64,000 nt of DNA from Panax quinquefolius (taxonomy: Eukaryota; Streptophyta; Magnoliopsida; Apiales; Araliaceae): positions 26,322,027 to 26,386,026 of the forward strand of contig CM035170.1 in assembly GCA_020205615.1 (NCBI GenBank), read 5' to 3'. The notes below the pieces were generated by a model that was given only the letters and a program-made list of their open reading frames with translations, made no database searches and had not been told where the DNA came from. Shown here in pieces: positions 56,964 through 64,000 of the stretch (positions are counted from its first letter, which is position 1; each line of letters begins with the position of its first letter). The translations under genes and the position numbers were made by a program.

Positions 56964-58499
56964 TGTAGGGGTTTCGCTACAGAAACGCACAACGGAAAAA
57001 TTAAAAATTTTAAGCAATTTCGAAACCCTAGACAGGATCCATGCAAAAATCAATTAACTTAGTGGTTAGAAATTATACCGATTGTGAAAATAAAATTGAT
57101 GCGCTCCGAATCTCCAACGTAATTCCTCACGGTACTATGTCTCTACGGTATCCACACGAACGCACGCGAACCGTCGCACGATTCTGCAATAAAAGGAGCT
57201 GCGGTACTAGCCACCAAAGGAATAAGATTTTTGAACTTTTCTCTAGTCTCTCTCTAAAAGCGGCTAGGGTTTGTCAGTTTATGATCGTAACCTAAAATAG
57301 CTGTTATATATCATATATATAGTAGTTAATAGGAATTAATCAAAACCCTAATCCAATTAAAATAAAATCCAAAATTTATATATATATATATATATATATC
57401 TTAATTAAGTCTTACTTAATTAATATACCTATATATAAATTATCCTATTAATTTAAATTCGTAATTTAAAATTATATCAATCATATTGACATATTTAAAT
57501 CTTTACAATTTAAATTAATTTCCTTTTAATTACTTTCTTTATGTGTGACCCTATAGGTTATTATTACGTTGGCAATAATTTTAAAATCATATTATAAAAT
57601 TATAAACAGTGAGCGGCATCTAGTAATGCATCACTACTATCCAAGTAATAATAAGATCGATGATTCGATGCAACTTTTTCGTGATCAATGTTTCAATGTA
57701 ATTTAATCCTTTTAACCTTAATATCCTAGATTAAACTCGAGTCAGGGAATGTGTCATACTCTTCATAATTTAATCTGAGTTTTTATTGATCAATGAGTAG
57801 ACTATATGAAACAAATCACTATTTGAGCATGGCCATGCATTTCATAGTCCTACTTAATCAAGAGGCCTATGGACATCACCCCTAATACATATGAGGGTTA
57901 AATTCCATCTAGATCACTCATATTTCTCACACGATTCATGATGTACCCAATAATCACCTTTATAGTCCACCCTATTAAAGGTGACATTTGATGATATCAA
58001 AGTACATAAATTCCCGTGAAGAAATATAATGATTTCAGGTCGGAGGACCATTACATCATTGTCACTATGAGAATTGCTAATGACAATTCGCATAATGCTC
58101 CACATAGAATTTTCATGGTGGGTTTGTCCAGTACATCGTTTTCTAACATGTACCTATGCATTGACATAATTTCTCATATATTTATGACCAATGAGATTTG
58201 GTCATCAGTCAATCCACATACTAGTCTTAATGCATTATTGTTGTCCCATCAACAATGATACTCGACTAGGGACATTTAAGAACAATGATACTAATTGTAA
58301 ATATATAATCGCATGTTCAAGTCACATACTTGAAACTATATAATTTGTATCAATATTCTAAGGATTTTTATTATATTAACATTTATATAACGCAGTAAAT
58401 AAAACCATAATAAAATCATTCATTTATTCAATCAAATATAATATCAAAACGTTAAGAAATTATATCAAATAATTGGCCTCTAGGAAATAAACTCTAACA
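56964..58499 (-). repeat. 3' LTR of right-hand Copia element
   Basis: In + orientation it ends GGAAATAAACTCTAACA, so the minus strand starts TGTTAGAGTTTATTTCC, a familiar plant Copia LTR start. The other end is placed at TGTAGGGGTTTCG (56,964) because it gives TG...CA; with only one LTR visible this boundary is tentative. Small frames inside (57,041-58,258) are not genes. Confidence 0.7.
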
Positions 58500-58512
58500 G
58501 TCTCCCACTTGC
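58500..58512 (-). promoter_or_regulatory. Purine-rich tract before 3' LTR
   Basis: The minus strand reads GCAAGTGGGAGAC directly before TGTTAGAG, the usual short Copia polypurine tract. Confidence 0.75.
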
Positions 58513-58791
58513 ACTAGAGCCAATCACTCATGTATCTAATACCCATGGAACTAGTGTGACCGTCGTGCTTCTGTTGTGACAAAGCCTTGGTCTGTGGGTC
58601 TGCAACATTATCATCTGTTGGAACTCTTCCTATATGTACATCTCCTCTATCAATGATTTCACGGATGAGATGTACCGCCTAAGTATATGCTTGGATCATT
58701 GGTGAGATATGGGTTCCTTAGCCTGTGCAATGGCTCCATTATTATCATAGTATAGAGTAACCGGATCAACAATGGTGGGAACAACACCAAG

Positions 58792-59355
58792 TTAAGTGAT
58801 GAACTTTTTAATCCATACAGCCTCCTTCGCTACACTAGAAGCAGCAATATACTCAGCCTTTGTTGCAGAATTAGCTACTATCTCTTGCTTCGAACTTTTC
58901 CAGCTAACAGCACCACCATTAAAGAAAAACACAAAACTTGACTGAGACTTATAGTCATCATTGTTAGTCTGGAAACTAGCATCTGTGTAACCCTTTACTG
59001 CCAGTTCGTCTTCACCTCCATATACCAAGAATGAATCCTTAGTCCTTTTCAGGTACTTGAGGATATTCTTGACTGTTGTCCAGTGACCTTCACTTGGATT
59101 CGACTAGTATCTTCTCGTCATGCTCAAAGCATACGAGACATCTGGACGAGTACATATCATTGCATACTTGATAGATCCAATTGCCAAAGCATAAGGGATC
59201 TTTCTCATATGCTCCTCATCATCTTGTGATTTAGGACATTGGGCCTTAGAGATCTTTACACCATAAGTCATGGGTAAGTTTCCTCTTTTCGCCTCTTGAA
59301 TGCTGAATCGTTTCAACACTTTATCAATATATGTACTTTGACTTAAGCCGAGCAT
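58792..59355 (-). pseudogene. Copia RNase H region, broken
   Basis: The 59,104-59,355 frame has LGLSQSTYIDKVLKRFSIQE and YALAIGSIKYAMICTRPDVS. The 58,792-59,028 frame has VKGYTDASFQTNNDDYKSQS and VANSATKAEYIAASSVAKEA, the RNase H core with its Asp and Glu positions. A stop and frameshift separate the two. Confidence 0.85.
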
Positions 59356-59371
59356 TTTTCTCTATCTATCT

Positions 59372-60063
59372 CTATAGATCCTGATACCTAAAATGTAGGC
59401 AGCATCGCCCAAATCTTTCATTGAGAAACATTTTCCTAACCATATTTTTACAGCCTATAAGGAAAGGAATGTCATTACCAATAATTAATATGTCATCAAC
59501 ATATAATACTAGGAATACAATGTGACTCCCACTAACCTTCTTATATACACAAGGTTCATCTTCATTTTTAATAAAGCCAAATTCTTTGACTGCTTCATCA
59601 AATCGAAGATTCCAACTCAAGAGAGGCTTGCTTCAATCCATAAATGGATCGGCTGCGACTTACGTACCTTTCCAAATCCTTTGGGTGACAAAACCCTCGG
59701 GTTGTGTCATATACACATCCTCAAGGAGATTTTCGTTAAGGAAAGCGGTTTTGACATCCATCTCGCCATTTTGTAATCATAAAAAGTCTGCAATAGCAAG
59801 TAAGATCCTCGATGGATTTAACCATTGCCACTTTGAGAGAAGGTTTTATCATAGTCAACACCTTGAATTTGTTTGAAACCTTTTGCTACCAATCGGCCTT
59901 TATAGGTTTGTACATTACCATCCATGTCGGTTTTCTTCTTGAAAACCCACTTGCACCGATTGGTTTTACCCTTTCTGTGGATCAACCAGAGTCCATACTT
60001 GGTTAGTATACATGGAGTCCATCTCAGATTTCATGGCTTCAAGCCATTTCTCATAATCTGGTC
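59372..60063 (-). pseudogene. Copia reverse transcriptase, broken
   Basis: The 59,372-59,620 frame has FIKNEDEPCVYKKVSGSHIV and the catalytic LYVDDILIIGND. Earlier RT blocks (KWVFKKKTDMDG, then GRLVAKGFKQIQGVDYD) lie at 59,850-59,960 in other frames, with stops near 59,785-59,830. A frameshift follows YVDD at about 59,430. Confidence 0.82.
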
Positions 60064-61168
60064 CATTCATAACTTCTTGGTAGGAAGCAGGCTCATCTTG
60101 ATCTATGAGCATCACACCGCCGTTTTGAGTCACAAGATATCCATAATATCTCTCAGACTCTTGATGTGTCCTACCAGATCTACGAATGCCTTGTGTAATT
60201 TGAGCAGGTTGACTTTCCACAATATCTTGTGGTTCCTGCTCACGTTCCAACTCAGGTTCAATGATATTTTGTGGTTCTCTAATTTCTTCGAGTTCTACTT
60301 TCCTCTCACTGTTTCCTTTAGAGACAAATTCTCTTTCTAGAAAAATACTAGTTCGAGCAATAAATACTTTGTTCTGAGAAGGTTTGTAGAAATAATACCC
60401 TTTTGTTTCCTTTGGGTATCCCACAAAATTACATTTGTCAGATTTGGGTCCGAGCTTGTCGAAATCCGGGGGCGTTTTACTTAACGCCTCGCAACCCCAA
60501 ATCTTCATGAACGACATACTAGGACATTTCCCAGTCCACATCTCATATGGTGTCTTCTGAACCGTCTTTGTAGAAACACGGTTAAGTGTGAATGCAGCTG
60601 TCTCTAGGGCATGACCCCAGAAGCTTATTGGAAGATCTGCAGGACTCATCATTGATCGTACTATGTCCAACAAGGTTCGATTCCTCCTCTCAGATACACC
60701 ATTCCATTGTGGTGTTCCAGGTGGAGTGAGCTGTGATATAATACCACACTCCTTTAGAAGGTCATCAAAGTCTTGGCTTAAGTATTCACCTCCTCGATCG
60801 GATCGAAGGGCTTTTATGCTTTTGCCAAATTGGTTTTGAACTTCATTCTTGAATTCCTTGAACTTTTCAAGGGATTCGGATTTGTGTCTCATAAGATAAA
60901 CATATCCATATCTACTAAAGTCGTCATTAATGTAATGAAGTAATAAAACCTACCTCTTGCTAACGAACTCATGGGTCCATATACATCACTATGTATAAGT
61001 CCCAAATTATCGCTTGCCCGTTCACTGTGTCCAGTGAAAGGGGCTTTAGTAATCTTGCCTAATAACCAAGACTCGCTTTTCTCATATGATTCAAAATCAA
61101 ATGAATCCAAGAACCCATCTTTATGGAGTTTGGATATGCATTTCTCATTTATATGGCCTAAACGATAG
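59966..61168 (-). pseudogene. Copia integrase, mostly open
   Basis: The 308-codon frame 59,966-60,892 has IKALRSDRGGEYLSQDF, PPGTPQWNGVSERRNRTL (catalytic Asp and Glu region), MWTGKCPSMSFMKIWGCEA, and ends with the RT N-terminus (WLEAMKSEMDSMYTNQVWTL). The 60,889-61,110 frame adds LGLIHSDVYGPMSSLARGRF (first Asp). A frameshift near 60,900 joins them imperfectly. This is the longest open stretch of this element. Confidence 0.87.
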
Positions 61169-61170
61169 TG

Positions 61171-61960
61171 CTAGGGATATGTCGGATTTGAATCATTTGA
61201 TTTAAATCGTTTTATATTTATGTTATAGATAGGCATTTCTAAATCAAGAATATAGAGATCGTTAAACAATTGTGCAACACCATAACAAATATCATTTAAG
61301 TAAAACAAACAACGATTGTTCTTTATTATAAATGAAAAACCTTTCTTGTCCAAACAAGAAACATAAATAATATTTTTGCTTATAGCATGCACAAAATAAC
61401 AATCTTCTAATTCTAAAACTAGCCCAGTGGGCAAAGATAAATGATAAGTTCCTATGGCCAGTGCAGCAACTTTTGCTCCATTCCCAACTCGTAGGTTAAC
61501 CTCTCCTTTCGCCAAAGTCCTACTCCTTCGGAGTCCCTGTACATTAACACAAATGTGAGAACCACATCCAGTATCCAATACCCATGATGTAGAAGTAGAC
61601 AAGTTGACTTCTATAACATATATACCTGAATCAATAGTCGTACTTCCTTTCCTTTTCTTCACTTCTTCCAAATAAGCAGGACAATTCCTTTTCCAGTGGT
61701 CCAGGTTTTCCATAGAAGTGACACTCACCTTCTTTAGCCACCCCACCTTTAGGTTTTAAAGCCTGTTTGGTTTTGGAATTGGGTTTGGCAAAAGATTTTG
61801 ATCCTATCTTCTTCTTGCCTTTCTAATTTCCCTTAGCATTCCCCTTTTGCACCATCATTATGGGAGCGGGTCCTGCCTTTTTCATGTTGTTCTCGGCAGT
61901 TCTTAACATGCTCAACAAATCAGTAAGGGGTTTCTAAATTTAAATCATAAGATAGTTTAT
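61171..61960 (-). pseudogene. Copia protease and zinc-knuckle region, broken
   Basis: The 61,171-61,746 frame has the protease motif SWVLDTGCGSHIC and then VNLRVGNGAKVAALAIGTYH. The zinc knuckle just upstream (HWKRNCPAYLEEVKKRKGS) has lost its first Cys positions to a frameshift near 61,710. The basic linker lies at 61,750-61,960. Confidence 0.8.
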
Positions 61961-61966
61961 AACAAA

Positions 61967-62488
61967 TTAAGAGTAGCTGTTGTTCAAAGATTGCAAAACA
62001 AGATCAGTTTGGGCTTCTGGAGTGATTGGAAAACCCAACCTATCATGGTACTCAATATACCCAATCATTTTCAGCATATGTGGACCAACTAGATCACGTT
62101 CACCCATTTTGCAGTGATACAACGCCTTGCTTGTATCATACCTTTCCTGTCGAGCATGCCCTTTGAATAATTTCTTGAGATGCTCGATCATCTCATAAGC
62201 ATCCATCAACTCATGTTGCTTCTGAACCTCAGCGTTCATAGTTGCTAGCATGACACAACTCACGTCCAGATCATCATCTTGATGCTTCTTGTAAGCATTA
62301 TGCTCTGCACGTGGTGCAGTGACAGCTGGTGTTGTAGGAATGGGCCCATCAAAGACATATAGCTTGCGCTCTTGTTTGAGGACAATCATAAAGTTCCTAT
62401 GCCAGTTAAGGAAATTAATTCCACTTAGCTTGTCCTTTTCAAGGACTGATCGTAATGAAAGACTATTTGTGTTGTTGTTGTTTGCCAT
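61967..62488 (-). pseudogene. Copia gag N-terminal part, truncated frame
   Basis: The ATG at 62,488 gives MANNNNTNSLSLRSVLEKDK, then LSGINFLNWHRNFMIVLKQE, the standard Copia Gag start. ALYHCKMGERDLVGPHMLKM follows. The 173-codon frame ends at 61,967 within the capsid domain (QTDLVLQSLNNSY), where the family normally continues. The start is supported by homology to the family and by the AT-rich leader before it. Confidence 0.85.
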
Positions 62489-64000
62489 TGATATCTACAA
62501 TTTATAAGTGCAAAAATAACAAATCAAATTACAGAGTTGATATTATGTAATTGATAATAGTACATTCAAAATATACCTCCCACTATTTTATTCAAATTAA
62601 TAGCCCTCACCATTAATTCGGAAACATTTTCTATTAAATCTTTCTAGTGAGCCAAGATCCATATTTTATTATGCCTTAAGTTAGCTTTGGCTAATCTCTT
62701 AAAACACAATTATTTAGGTAGACAACCCCTTGTCAATTATATCATATATAACTCCTGGATAGTTTGGGAAACAACATTTGTTTCTAGTCCATCTAATAGT
62801 ACCTACCAAACTCCATGCCTCTAAGTCCACAATCCTATTGAGATAACTTAGTTAAGTCGGGCCCAATGATTTTAACAGTTTGGATATCACAATTATCTTA
62901 TCGCATCTTAACTAGATAAATAGGGTACTTTGCTTTGGCAAACCTACATCTATTGATCAAGGTCTTGATGAGTGTTATTCATTGGAAGGCATCTGATTTA
63001 GACTAAATATTTTATTGAGGGATTTTATAAATTAATTTAGATCTCACCAATTTTAATCTTATTAAGCATGCACATTATTTATCATATCATATCACATACA
63101 AGCATAAATAAAGTGCGAAATTAAATGTGTCATAGTTATGGCCCAATCCACTGTCAATCTTTTCAAGCTAATGAAAGATTGAAGATCAATCTAAGGTGGT
63201 AAAAGATCTTAAAATAAATAACTTCCTTGGATCTTCCTCAAGCATGTGCCTCCTCTCCATCATCATCTTTCCATCGTGTTCTCCATCTTGACATCTTCAT
63301 CGATAAAAAATTATTACATGACATAAAGAAACCTCGAGTTACATTCGAGGGGATTTAGATGAGAAGAGAATATTACATTAGAATTTATAGAAAGGCACGA
63401 CATGCAAGCCGTATTTCAAAACCAAAAACCACTAACCTATGGGTCAAAAGGCCATAACTTTGCACCATGCATATCACAATAAGCACATAACAATTTATAT
63501 ATAATTAAAGAAAACTATATATAACATATAGGGGACACGACCATCTTACGCAACGACGAGGGGGTCCAAAGGGGGGTCTCCCCCCCTGGCGGTGGTTCGG
63601 GGCCCCTGAAATTTTTTTTTGAACTACAATTTGTATTGCATAATTTTTCCATACGAATCTCTGAAACAATTTCAGAATCATATATTTAATCCACCAAAAC
63701 AATCATAATAACAATACACCCGGTACATATCATATATGTCTAGTTTCAATTAATCATATTAATTAAACCGAATCTTCATACTTCCAATCCAATTAGAACA
63801 TAAGTTGTATACTGTTATTACGCCATATAAGATACAATTAACAGAACATCATATACATGCATATCTATCATTAATATTCATAATACCAGAATACACATAT
63901 ATACAGAATATTATATATTCAATTTCTGATCGATAAAATTGTATCATCATATATCATATATATATCGAAAATAATATAATTAATTTCAGATCGGTAAAAT
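62489..64000 (-). other. Copia 5' leader region, non-coding
   Basis: No gene. It is AT-rich except at 63,555-63,610, where a G6-TCT-C7 inverted repeat (63,571-63,586) sits in a GC-rich patch with GGTTCGGGGCCCC. Similar GC patches occur in the leaders or LTRs of plant Copia elements. The 65-codon frame at 63,505-63,702 crosses this patch and is not a gene. The PBS and 5' LTR must lie to the right. Confidence 0.5.

Larger units (their letters stand above)
56964..64000 (-). mobile_element. Copia retrotransposon, 5' end beyond window
   Basis: On the minus strand gag (62,488 down), protease, integrase, RT, RNase H, a purine tract and a 3' LTR follow in Copia order. The 5' LTR and PBS are not in the window. 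The 1.5-kb leader region 62,489-64,000 is non-coding. Several frameshifts and stops break pol. Its lineage is uncertain; the RT block LGLSQSTYIDKVLKRFSIQE is common to a widespread plant Copia group. Confidence 0.87.

Noticed and set aside
1..64000. tRNA or rRNA genes
   Set aside because: I noticed no tRNA-like or rRNA-like sequence by eye; the tRNA-related matches are primer binding sites of 8-12 bases.

Overview
This window is nuclear DNA of a flowering plant, most likely a eudicot. It is AT-rich, dense in LTR retrotransposons, and holds one intact intron-containing host gene, a trehalose-6-phosphate phosphatase (TPP) on the minus strand at 31,661-33,998. I could not identify the species. 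Apart from that gene, its short flanks and some AT-rich stretches I could not classify, everything recognisable is retrotransposon sequence, much of it nested, truncated and interrupted by stops. One 100-N gap (10,098-10,197) marks a contig join.

Layout. 1-10,097: minus-strand Ty3/gypsy chromovirus copy 1 (3' LTR cut by the window edge, 5' LTR cut by the gap). 10,198-14,030: plus-strand Ty3/gypsy 3' end with 58-bp tandem repeats, a polypurine tract and a 2.4-kb LTR. 14,031-23,278: minus-strand Sirevirus-type Copia element with an extra ORF after pol, missing its 3' LTR. 23,279-26,214: two minus-strand gypsy LTR fragments. 26,215-31,377: plus-strand Copia element with both LTRs and a broken pol. 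31,378-34,740: TPP gene and flanks. 34,830-35,337: inverted gypsy LTR fragment. 36,246-48,262: complete minus-strand chromovirus copy 2, flanked by the 5-bp target duplication GTACT and sitting next to or within the 3' LTR of a third chromovirus (48,268-50,238). 50,239-51,689: non-coding repeat with two GC-rich palindromes. 51,690-56,963: plus-strand gypsy LTR interrupted by a 3.1-kb LTR of the copy 1/2 family. 56,964-64,000: minus-strand Copia element running off the window.

The TPP model has 11 exons and gives 367 residues with all phosphatase motifs in frame; its last intron uses a GC donor. The enzyme removes phosphate from trehalose-6-phosphate, a sugar-status signal in plants.

The most unusual signals lie in the two chromovirus copies. 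Their 5' LTRs resemble each other more than their own 3' LTRs and they share the same stop codons, which points to duplication of an already dead element (or to duplicated haplotypes in the assembly) rather than two transpositions. Their remaining differences cluster in short scrambled patches around CAG/CTG sites, and the gap opens exactly in the most scrambled LTR segment. Both copies also carry an extra acidic, coiled-coil-like ORF upstream of gag.
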